From positions 5,828,001 to 5,892,000 of the forward strand of contig OZ004592.1 in NCBI GenBank assembly GCA_963924555.1: DNA of 64,000 bases, written 5' to 3'. Numbering within the stretch: position 1 is the first letter of the stretch; each line of letters begins with the position of its first letter. This document shows, one piece after another, positions 1 through 13,532 of this stretch. A program made the translations under genes and the position numbers. The notes beneath the pieces were generated by a model. The model was not told where the DNA came from. It did no database searches and saw nothing but the letters and a program-made list of their open reading frames with translations. Source of the stretch: Crambe crambe (taxonomy: Eukaryota; Porifera; Demospongiae; Poecilosclerida; Crambeidae).

Positions 1-487
1 TATACATTATTACTATTAGGCTCTATGAAAACACACCAAATATTCCTAAAAGAGAAAATTAGCTGTTGAAATAGCAAGAAAGACCCAAATTTTTCACTTA
101 TCAATCATCTTTACAGAGCGATTTTGATGAAAGAGATCATCATTTCAATAGGAGGAGGTTTAAAAAGGTGAAGAAATTCTTATCCGGTTCTTCTCTATGG
201 AGCAAAACCTCCTTATCACAGCCTGAATGTCCTGTGGATAAAGGTGCCTTGGAATTGCCACCTGGTAAGAACAATACAGACAGCAGTGGAACCTCTGGAT
301 AATGGACACCATGCAGCCTTTTGTCCTTTGCCCTCTTTTGGAGATTATTTTGTGTAGAGCATACGTACATGCAAAGGTATGTCCTTTGTTTAGAGGTTTG
401 ACCTCTTTTTAGGAGTGTCCTTTATCAGAGGTGGTTCTAATACAATGACATATGACTCATATATATACATTGGCTTTAGTGGACCAC
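1..487. other. Upstream flank of the HECTD2-like gene
   Basis: No convincing coding exon is seen here. The stretch holds a small inverted-repeat element at about 284-441 (listed separately) and AT-rich DNA. The open frame on the minus strand at 140-370 crosses that element and has no family resemblance, so it is not called. The promoter and any 5' untranslated exon of the ligase should lie here, but I cannot place them. Confidence 0.5.
284..441. mobile_element. MITE with CAGTGGAACC ends
   Basis: The left end reads CAGTGGAACCTCTGGATAAT. The right end, read on the other strand, gives AGAACCACCTCTGATAAAGG, an imperfect terminal inverted repeat. The interior has the theme TTTGTCCTTTG...CCTCTTTT. 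Related copies occur at 42367-42505 inside a CCT7 intron, and as fragments near 32520-32640 and 34574-34675 in EBF introns. The end sequence resembles pogo/Tigger-type DNA transposons, which is inference. No transposase is present. Confidence 0.6.
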
Positions 488-3913
<3,426 letters not shown>

Positions 3914-4117
3914 CTATCAGCTCAGCCACTACTTAAGTACACTTACTTTGGCTAAACCACAGGCCATAGCAGCTGCTAATAATAAATATGAAACCACCTT
4001 AAGATAGTTTGTCTAGATACCACTATGAGATTATGCAATAGATCATGGAATATGCTGCTTAAAAATCTGTCCTGGTTAAGCTGCTTTGTCAAGTCAGAAA
4101 TAGCTATTAATCCGGAT

Positions 4118-4250
4118 TTTGTGGTGAACACATTTTGGGGTGGAAGGAGACCAGCATCCTGTAGACAAACACTTATGAATGTCTGCATCTCCATCATTTT
4201 GCGCATTAGCTATAATAAGTTCAAAGGTTGCTGAAATATATAATATGTAG
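4118..4250 (-). pseudogene. Relic of a terminal CCP exon
   Basis: Read on the minus strand, about 4121-4175 gives GCWSPSTPKCVHHK, close to the ending GYWSGSTPKCVYH of the last module in genes C, F and G. The rest of the module is not recognisable. The next segment, 4180-4240, resembles 7806-7870 beyond the 3' end of gene B. This looks like the 3' remnant of another family member, or of a duplicated last exon, left behind in the HECTD2 to gene A spacer. It could also be a poorly conserved extra exon of gene A, although gene A already ends with a stop at 4368. Confidence 0.5.
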
Positions 4251-4367
4251 CCACAGGAAGCTAGCTATTAGCTAGCTACTCTACATAATATTCTGTAATC
4301 TGTTCCTGATAATTATAAGATTGCTTACAGTTGAAGTATATTCTTTTATGATAACATTCAAACATTA

Positions 4368-5544
4368 TCAATTTGAGATTGATTTTGATTCCTCTCTCAG
4401 TGGTCTACGGGATCGAACACAATATGGTGTGGAGCGGGACCAGTGTCCAGTAGACAGACACAGACGAACAGAAGTTCCTCTCAGAACATAACCACTTCGG
4501 CATCTGTGCAAAGCTTTTGCTCCTGGTCCTGTTCCAGTGTATCGAACATGTCCATTTCTTATTGCTGGTGGTTTGCCACAGCTAATTTGACCTGCATGGT
4601 GGTTATTTCTGTATGTCATACAATTATAGATTAAGCTATGGTTTCCATGGCACCAGGAAAAAATGTCTTAGAGAGATGTCCTTATTTCAGGGGTGAACTG
4701 ATAGCAATCCTCTTATTGTAATTGGATGAGCAAACAGTATAGGCTAGGCTTAGGTATATTTCACATTCAGGGTTTCAATAGTATTTATTTTTACGTCTGC
4801 AAGTTGGAGGACTTCTACTCCATTTGCCATTGCTGAAGCATCTTCTCACTGATCTTCCATAGAGTCTAAATCCAGGGTCACAGCTGTAGAATGCTCTGGA
4901 TCCAAGAGAAGTCCCACTTACACGAACTGAGCCATATGCAGGGCTACGCAGTCGTGGACACCTGATGCCAATTAATTGGATCTCATGTATGCAAGTTGGT
5001 GCTTTCCCACTCCACTGGCCATCGCTCTGACAGGACCTTATTGGATTTCCCGAGAGTTTGAACTTGGAGTTACACTTGTAACGAGCTACAGATCCTGGTT
5101 GAAGACCATTAACACGTACAGAGCCATATCTTGGATCACTGAGGCGAGGGCACTCTATTGTAGCTGCAGGTATCATAATTTTGTAGAAGCTAACTTAACA
5201 GATTGAGTTATTAAGCTAACAGGACGATTTGAGATTATTATTTACTTACAATTGCATGTAGGTTCAGGTCCAAGGAATAGGAAATTAGCTCTCATTTTTT
5301 CAAAGTTGTACACACAAGTTGCCCAACTCTTTCCTACTAAGCTGAAACCATCATTGCACATGAAATTCACAATGTCTCCAATTTGGTACGAGCTCTTTTT
5401 GGGAGAGAACTGTCCATTCTTGAGTGGAGCTGGTGATCTGCAACTAGGAACTGCCAATGAGGAATCACACTTGTGGTGATGAAAAGACTCTGACTGATGA
5501 ATGATGCTCTGAACTAAGAAGAATAAAAGTAAGGTGATTGCCAT
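4368..5544 (-). CDS. Secreted four-module CCP protein (gene A)
   Basis: The first exon (5544 down to about 5242) has a hydrophobic signal peptide starting MAITLLLFFLVQSIIHQ, then a divergent CCP with cysteines at PSCRSPAP, FMCNDGF, ATCVYN and PTCN. One continuous exon (about 5170-4785) carries two CCPs, CPRLSDPRYGSVRV and [16 protein letters not shown], each with the C...YKC/YSC...C...WS..PTC pattern. The last exon (about 4605-4368) starts CGKPPAIRNGHV and ends CVRSRRPLREESKSISN-stop. CCP modules are extracellular binding modules of about 60 residues with two disulfides. The third and fourth modules, their intron and part of the 3' flank closely match the 3' end of gene B, so A probably arose by partial tandem duplication of B. 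No TATA box is evident upstream. Ligand unknown. Confidence 0.8.
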
Positions 5545-6060
5545 CTTCAGTCAGTAGTAACTTAGCAGCTATTATGACAATCAATCTTGTAACAACTAGC
5601 TAGTTCTAACAAAGATACCCCTTTTGGGCGGTTTTGTCTAGTGGCAAAGACAATATAGGAAAAGAATGTATTGTGAGCTGGGCTATCTTAATCCTGTTTA
5701 CAAATTAAAGCCACAAATTTCTCATAACACCTTGCTGCTATTTGGTGTTGTCGTTGACACACTATTAATAAATATTAATGTGTACAATTGATTGAGAAAG
5801 AGTAAAATGTGAACTAGCTAACTAATCAGAGAGTATGTCAGCTCTTTCCATGAGGGATGACACACAGCAGTCTCCATTATCATAGAGATACATGTTATAC
5901 GTGATTTTAAAAATGATCACGTAGCTATAACTGATGCAAGCTAGTTCACCACCAATCACACATGATGCATCCAACACCCCACTTTCTTCCTCGTCGCACA
6001 GTACTTAGCTAATTGAACTCACATGTTGCCAATAACTACAGAAAACTATAATCTGATGCT

Positions 6061-6612
6061 GTTCTCTTGTGGTGCAACTCACACAATCAGTGCCAGTTGC
6101 CAACCTTATAGCTAGCTACACACATCTGCATGATGGTCTTCACACAAATTTTGCAGTGCAACTGGCACAATCAGTACCAGTTGCCAACCTAACTAACCAC
6201 ACTAAACTATAACTGATGCTGTTCTATGCAACTCTGTGGTGCAACTCACACAATCAGTGACAGTTGCTAACAATCTATAATCAATGCTGTTCTATGCTCA
6301 CACACTCATTACAGAGTTCTTCACTTACACGTTCATCGCAGAAGTCTTCACTCACACACTTGTCATAAAGTTTTTTACTAATGGCACACTCACACACTAG
6401 CCTCGTCCCCAGGCTCTCGCGTTGCGCAGTTCTTTACTCACACACGTGGCGCAGTTTTTTATTCACACACACTTATCGCGAAGTTCTTTCTCACACACAC
6501 ACTTGCCACAAAGTTCTTTACTCACACACACTTCTTGCAGTTCTTATACACTTGTGGTGTTCATCACACAGTTCTTCACTCACACACTCACTGCATAGTT
6601 CTTCCTTGCACA
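6061..6612. repeat. Degenerate tandem repeats
   Basis: In 6061-6275 a block built on CAACTCACACAATCAGTGCC and CAGTTGCCAACC recurs at least three times, with CTGATGCTGTTCT between copies. From about 6290 to 6612 a unit of roughly 30 bp (CACACTCAT...AGTTCTTCACT variants) recurs about ten times. Copies are diverged, so the array is not young. Confidence 0.7.
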
Positions 6613-6963
6613 CTCCACTTACATAATCATCATGAAGAAGCATACTCTCAGTCCATTGTGCAGATCCCACTTGTGCTCGCTCTAGTCTGGCATCGTAGTG
6701 ACCCTGTATATACCAACCCAAGGGTTGCCACAATGCTAGACTAGTTCCACTCAAACACACACTCATCATCCACCATTCAATTCCACTACATATGTATTGT
6801 AGCTCATTAGTAGGGCACAACTCAATCAGTTCCACCCTATAACTGATGCTCTCTAATATTAGCTACCAAATAGCTATTGGAACTAGCTAGTGGCAGTTCC
6901 CAACATAGCTAATCCACTCTATGACTGATGCTCAGCTAGCTACAGCTATATTTGCACTGACAA

Positions 6964-7178
6964 TAAGGTAAAGCGGGGCTATTTCGAACGGCAGGTAATT
7001 CCGTATTGTTCAAATATTTCTGAAGCTACTCAGGCTTCTGAGCTCAATGTTGGAGGATATAATCTACCATAATAGTAGAATATACCTTTCAAAATAGAGC
7101 TCATAAGCTCGAGGAGTTTTGAAAATATTCGACCCTACGGAATAGCCCCACCGTTCGAAATAGCCCCGCTTTACCTTA
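6964..7178. mobile_element. MITE with perfect 28-bp inverted ends
   Basis: Positions 6964-6991 begin TAAGGTAAAGCGGGGCTATT, and 7151-7178 are the exact reverse complement over 28 bp. The outer TA on both sides could be a TA target duplication, as in Tc1/mariner elements. The interior repeats the theme GAATAGCCCCACCGTTCG next to the right end. No coding capacity. Perfect ends suggest fairly recent insertion. Confidence 0.8.
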
Positions 7179-7988
7179 CACATTTCATGAGTCTTGTATG
7201 AAGAAGTAGCTAACTAACTTAATATGCTTGATTCTAGCTACCTAATGCTCAATGCTACCATAGGCTCATAATAGCTATCTAGCTAGCTAAAACGTAGCTA
7301 AAGTGCTAACCATGCTCAGTCTAACTATCAAATGTTAAATCTAAATGCTCCATGGCTAGCTCAATATTACCAACTAGCTATAATATCATGGCTATAGTTA
7401 TGCTCAATCTAGCTATCATAAATTGCTAGCTATCTAGCTATGCAAATCCAATACTTAATCACTCGCTTACTCACTTACTCGCTTAGTAGCTACTTAGCTT
7501 ATAGCTTAGCTACTTACCTTATGAGAAGAAGAAGAGCTACTTACTTTACTTACTTTCTTTACTTACTTTACTTACTTACTTAGCTAGCTACTTACATCAT
7601 GAGAAGAAGAGAAGAGATGGAGAAGCTACTCTTACTCACTTAGCTACCTAGCTTAGTTTAGCTTAACTTATCTATTATCGTTCGTTATAGCGAGGAGCAG
7701 TTCTGATTGTCTTCACCAGTGCAGTTGCTCTACTCAGTTTTGAATTTCCCGCTCTTTTTGCGCGCGCTTGTGGGAACTGCGCGTGCGTAGGAATGAGTAG
7801 CGTCTGTCATTTCTGTATCTCCATCATTATTTTTTAGCGTAGTAATAATAAGTTCAAAGGTTGCTGAAATATAATAACTACATAACTACTTCCTGACAAT
7901 TGCTAATTATTTTTATTTGAAAATAGCTGTTTATAGTTCAAGTATATTCTTTTATGATAACATCGTCGATTTGTGATTGACTCCTCCC

Positions 7989-10900
7989 TCAGTAGTGGGA
8001 TCGAACACAATATGGTGTGGAGTGGGACCAGTGTCCAGTAGACAGACACCGACGAACAAAAGTTCCCCTCAGAACATAACCACTTCGGCAACTGTGGAAA
8101 GCTCTTGCTCCTGGTCCTGTTCCACTGTATTGAACATGTCCATATTTCATTGCTGGTGGTTTTCCACAGCTAGTTAGACCTGCATGGTGGTTATTTCCGT
8201 CAAATGATTATATGTCATAAGCTAAGATTTCCATGACACCAGGACTTATTTTAGAGAGCCGTCCCAATTTCAGGGACTGATATACAATCCTCTTATTGTA
8301 ATTGGATGACGAAACAGTCTATATAGGTTTAGTATTGTATTTTATATTAGGGACTCCAGAATTCAGGGGTTCAATAGTACTTATTTTTACGTCTGCAAGT
8401 TGGAGCACTTCCACTCCATTTTCGATTGCTGAGGCATCTTCTCACTGAGCTACCATAGAGTCCAAATCCAGGGTTACAGCTGTAGAATGCTCTGGATCCA
8501 AGAGAAGTCCCACTTACATGAACTGAGCCATATGCAGGGCTACGCAGTCGTGGACACCCGATGCCTATTAAAATTAAACCATACTTAGCTAATCTGTATG
8601 TGGGATCTTATGTATACATGCATACGTATGCAAGATGGTGCTTTTCCACTCCATTGCCCATTGCTCTGGCATGATCTTCTTGAACTCCCTGAGAGCACGA
8701 ACCCAAAGTCACAACTGTAACGTGCTGATCCCCCTGGTCGGAGACTGCTTATGTGCACAGAGCCATATCTCGGAGCATTTAGACGAGGACAGAGAGAGAC
8801 TATAAAAGATACAAAGATTTTAAATTCCTAGGAAAAAATTTCATTATCTGCTATTACCTCTGCAAGTTGGAGCTTTTCCACTCCATTGTCCATTGCTAAG
8901 ACATCTCCTTGTCGACCTTCCCACTAGTTGGAATCCCTTATTGCACTGGTAAACAGCTAATGTTCCTGGCCTTCTAGTGGTCACTGTAACTGAGCCATAC
9001 TCAGGGTCACTTAGTTTAGGACAGAACACAGCTGAAAAATAAAATCACTGCATGTCAGGAAATTCATGGGAAAAATTTTTTTTTGGAAACACATGCTCAA
9101 ATTGCCCCAAGCAAATTCAAATTAAATCTTGTCTATTACTTACGCATGCATATTGGAGCCTCTCCATCCCACTTCCCACTGCCCTGGCATCCTCTCATGG
9201 ATTTTCCAACCAGTTTGAATCCGGAGTTGCATCTATATGTGGCTGTGTCCCCTGGATTCTTTCCAGTAGTACTCACAGATCCATATTTGGGGTTACTGAG
9301 ATCAGGACAGGTGATTTCTGGAAATTAGCATTGAATCATAGTTACACTTCTCCCCAGGTCCCTCTCCAGGCTTACCCTCGCAAGTCGGAGCCTCTCCACT
9401 CCACTCTCCATTACCCTGACACTTTCTCATGTCTTGCCCAGCCAGCTCAAAATTTTGATTACACCTGTACATGGCTTCAGATCCAGGAGAATTTCCAGTA
9501 GTATTAACTGATCCATCATCAGGATCTTCAAGCTCAGGACAAGTGATGCCTGGGGATAATTAGATTATAGCTAGCTAACTTCTTTAGAGCTTCCGGCTTC
9601 CGGCTTACCCATGCAAGTGGGGGCGTCACCAGTCCATTCTCCATTCTCCTGACACTCCCGCGATTCTTCTCCAACGCGTTTAAAGTAACGGTTGCAGGAG
9701 TACAGAGCTACAGATCCCGGGACCTGAGAGCTAACAAATACTTGTCCATTCTCCGGATTTTCCAGAGGAGGGCAAGTGACAGCTAAAAGATAATAACAAT
9801 TTAAGATCTCTTATTACGCATGCGCACACAAATCACTTTACCCATGCAGGTAGGAGCCTGGCCACTCCATTCTCCATTGTCCTGGCAAGTTCTGGTTCTC
9901 TCCCCAACCACTTTGGATGGGAAGTTGCAGCTATATGTAGCTGTCGACCCAGGGGTATTCCCATCAACACTGACTGAACCACCCTCAGGGTCCTCCAAGT
10001 CGGGACAGGTGATAACTACAAGAGTACTAGGTACTACATTTATATATCATATACACAGTTTCTTACGCATGCAAGTTGGTGCTTCTCCACTCCACTCTCC
10101 ATTGGTCTCACATGTCCTCTTGGTTGCTCCTACTACCTTGAAACCAGAGTCACATGAGTATGTTGCCATGGATCCAGGAGTATTTTCTTCACGGTCAATC
10201 TTCACTGATCCATCGTCAGGGTCAGCCAGGTCAGGACAGGTAATCTCTTCATGGATTAATTAATTAATAATTAGCTCTGTGTATTATTGTGGCTCCAAGC
10301 TATCATAGCCTGTTGATTACAAGTGCTTACTCATGCAAACTGGTGGCACTCCATCCCATTCGCCAGAACTTTGACAGCTCCTAGTTCCCTTTCCCATCAG
10401 TTCAAATCCAGAGTTACAAGTGTATGTAGCAGTGGATCCAGGAGTGTTTCCATCCGTATCAACATCTCCATTATCCGGATCATCCAGGTCAGGACAAACA
10501 ATTTCTAGAGTCATTCATTAAATGATCGCAACCATTAGCTAAGACCAACTTACGCATGCAAGTTGGAGCCTTTTCATTCCACTGTCCGTTACTCTGACAC
10601 ACCCTTGTTTCCCTTCCCACTAGTTTGAAGTTATCATTACATCTGTATGTGGCTGTGGATCCAGGCACAGTACCATCAGTATCGACCGATCCGTTTTCAG
10701 GATCAGCCAGATCGGGACAATTGATACCTTTAGGAATTTGTAAGAGTAGCTCATTATAAATCTGTATGGATATACTCTGTAGTGTATGGATGGTTGGCTT
10801 CTCTGCTGCATGCTTTGGATAAGAGATCTACCTATCAGCTACTTATGCATAGAAATTGAGTGTATTGAATCATGGTTGGCTTCTCTGTTGCATGCCTGAT

Positions 10901-12189
10901 CTTAGCATAGGTAAGAGATCCACGTACCTATCAGCTAGCTACTTACGCATACAAATTGGAGCTTGACCGCTCCAATCTCCATTATTTTGACAGTTCCTGG
11001 TATCTTCTCCCACCACTTTATAACCACTGTTGCAGGTGTACAAAGCAGTGGAACCTGGAACCCTGGTACCAATAAGTACTTTGCCATTGGCTGGGTTTTC
11101 CAGAACAGGACAAAGGATACCTGAAAAATTTAAAGTCATTCTAACTAGCTAGCTAGCTAATTATCTTTTGTATAAAAAAGTCACTCTGTGACGTACGCAT
11201 GCAAGTCGGAGCTTCTCCATCCCACTCTCCATTGGTCTGGCAGTTTCTCACTTCTTCTCCCACAAGTTTGAATCCGAAATTGCACCGATGAGTAGCTTTT
11301 GAACCTGGGGTGTTGCCACTGAGGCTCACTGTACCATACTCAGGGTTCTCAAGATTAGGACAAACGATACCTGAATATTGTAAGTTAGTTTGTGATTGCT
11401 TGCAGATGATTGTTTGCAGATTACATAATATTGTTATACTTACGGTCACAAGTAGGGGCTTTCCCACTCCACTCTCCATTGCTTTGGCATCTTCTCATGG
11501 ATGCACCTTCTAGTTCAAATCCAGAATCGCACTGGTAAGTTGCTTTTGCTCCTGGTCTGTTGCCAGTGGTTTTCACCGAACCATATTCTGGATCAGCCAG
11601 TCTAGGGCAAACAATGGCTGCATGTATTATACATAAAGAAGAATCGATAAGATGTTTCTTGATTTGATTCTTGGTCTAGCCAATAAGATTTCTTACGCAT
11701 GCAAGTAGGAGCATTTCCACTCCATTTTCCATTCCTCTGACATCTCCTAGTGGAACTTCCAACCAGCTTGAAGGTTGGGTTGCACCTATATGTGGCAGTG
11801 GCCCCTGGCCTGTTGCCACTAGTACTAACAGAACCATACAAAGGTGAACTCAGACGGGGGCAGGTGATTGCTGTGTTTTTTAGATTATAGAAATCTTAAA
11901 TCATGTAGCTAGTTAAGATTATACCTGGTCTGCAGATAGGGGTTGGATGTGACCAGAAAGTCCTCCTCCTGTGAGAATCAAACCTACAGACTGCTGATTG
12001 AGATCCTACCAGAGAAAATCCCTTATTACATCGGAAGTGCACACTACTTCCAACTGAATATGACTTCTGCCTGGGACTGAAATCTCCATATCGAGGGGAA
12101 GAAGGAGGTCTGCAGTAGTACGTGGCGGAACTGAACTGAAAGCACTGCACCAACACAGTGGCGAGTACTAAGGCTGTTGCTAGCGACAT
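7989..12189 (-). CDS. Secreted sixteen-module CCP protein, acidic core (gene B)
   Basis: Exon 1 (12189 to about 11935) encodes a signal peptide, [16 protein letters not shown], and a first CCP of the family type ([14 protein letters not shown]...[11 protein letters not shown]). Fourteen one-exon CCPs follow, near 11.8, 11.6, 11.3, 11.1, 10.7, 10.5, 10.2, 10.0, 9.7, 9.5, 9.3, 9.0, 8.8 and 8.5 kb. The last exon (about 8180-7989) starts [12 protein letters not shown] and ends CVRSHY-stop. The central modules, such as [18 protein letters not shown], are rich in Asp/Glu, in contrast to the basic arrays of genes C to G. They have diverged from one another, so this array is older than those of C to E. 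Exons are phase 1 and symmetrical, which favours gain and loss of whole modules. Expected to be secreted; the ligand is unknown. Confidence 0.85.
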
Positions 12190-13532
12190 AACCTAGATTT
12201 CAAAAAAATCTTCCTTGCCAATGACTTGGTTTCCTTCTTCCAAGTAGCTGACTTACTAGCTAATATTGCCGGCTGAGAGTGTAGGCAAGTCTTGGTTTCT
12301 TTTTATAGAAGGAAAAAAAGAACTTGTTGCCATAAACAACACGTAAAAATCTTTTTATAGCTAATGGGTTTTGTCTGTAACTCGATCACAAAAACATGTG
12401 AAGTCATCAGTGAGTGGAAGCTGGACAAAGGACTACTGTTGTCTTTATTACAGGTGGCTGACTAGAGTGACCTTGTGGTGGGTACAGCTGTAGCTTATAT
12501 TCTTGGCTATTTATTTGATGTCCTGTAGTTTATTTAGAACAGCAGTTAGTTTTAATAATGTCAGACAAGCTTCATGCATGGTGTGACTAGCCACAAAAGA
12601 ATTCCAGCCATTTTCTAAGTTTTCCTCCAAAGCTAACTATATGTCCCTAATGGTTACAATCACTAATACATTTTATAAGCTGTTGGTTCAGATCTTTGTA
12701 GTGATTAATTACAAGTTGTTTTAAAATTATTTAGACTGAGGCAGATTCCTCTATGGTGCCTGTGATATGATTTCAAGCCATCCTCAGAATTTTCCTTCCA
12801 TGAGGGGGCATATGACACAAGGATTGTGTCTCACAGTGATGGTGCACCCACTTGAAGTTAATTGAGGATCCACATTGAGTCCGTGGGCACACACCCTAGT
12901 TACTCAATTCAAAAAAAAAATGTTTTTTTAAAGCTTGAATGATCGGGGTGTGTGTGAATCACTTAATGGCAGACACATTCATCAGTGGTTTGAGTTATTT
13001 AGTCCATATCAGTTCAGATTTTTTCCTCACCATTAAAGTCTTTTCTTCTTCTTCTTCTTCTTCTTCTTCTTTTTTTTTTTGGGGGGGGGGAATATATATT
13101 GGCTAGTCATTTCTTAACTTGAGGATTGTGTTCTTATATAGCTATCTTGGACACTCAATTGTATAGGAAAAGTGTGTTCTGTACAGTATCTTGCTCACTT
13201 ACATTTCCTTACATTTTGGTACAGGATTTGAACTTCTTATCTTGTGGACAGAAGTAGCTAGCCATATTTTTGTCAATGAGGAGGTTTGTTTTAGTGGTTC
13301 TGCTAACTCCCCCACCATATAATCATGACATGTACTGCTGCCTTACATTTTGAGCGACAACATGTTGCTATCTAGCTAACTATATTGTCTAATTGTCACT
13401 GACTCTGGAGGCCCCCAAATAGCATATGGTATGTCTCAATTAAAAATGGATTAATCAATTTCTGGTTGAATATAAAATAATGAGCATTTAAAAAGTCCAT
13501 TTATCATTTTCAGGTATCCTGTATCCTATCCT
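12190..13532. other. Spacer between genes B and C
   Basis: Apart from the gene B TATA-like box near 12299 and a second copy of the same word near 12351, nothing coding is seen. A TTC/T/G low-complexity run lies at about 13040-13090. The remainder is AT-rich and has no family resemblance I can recognise. Confidence 0.5.
12299..12308 (-). promoter_or_regulatory. TATA-like box of gene B
   Basis: The minus strand reads CTATAAAAAG, about 110 bp before the gene B start codon. The same word occurs again at 12351-12360. Comparable boxes precede genes C, D, E, F and G. Confidence 0.5.

Larger units (their letters stand above)
5545..7988. other. Repeat-rich spacer between genes A and B
   Basis: No gene is seen. 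The spacer contains a degenerate CACACA-type satellite (about 6061-6610), a perfect inverted-repeat element (6964-7178), dense TAGCTAGC-like runs at 7200-7450, an ACTT-rich low-complexity tract at about 7450-7640, and near 7797-7870 a segment duplicated at 4180-4240. Open frames on both strands in 6381-6835 are made of repeat sequence and are not called. Confidence 0.6.

Noticed and set aside
6381-6835. Open frames on both strands in the spacer between genes A and B
   Set aside because: Made of the CACACA-type degenerate repeat, with no start context or conserved motif.
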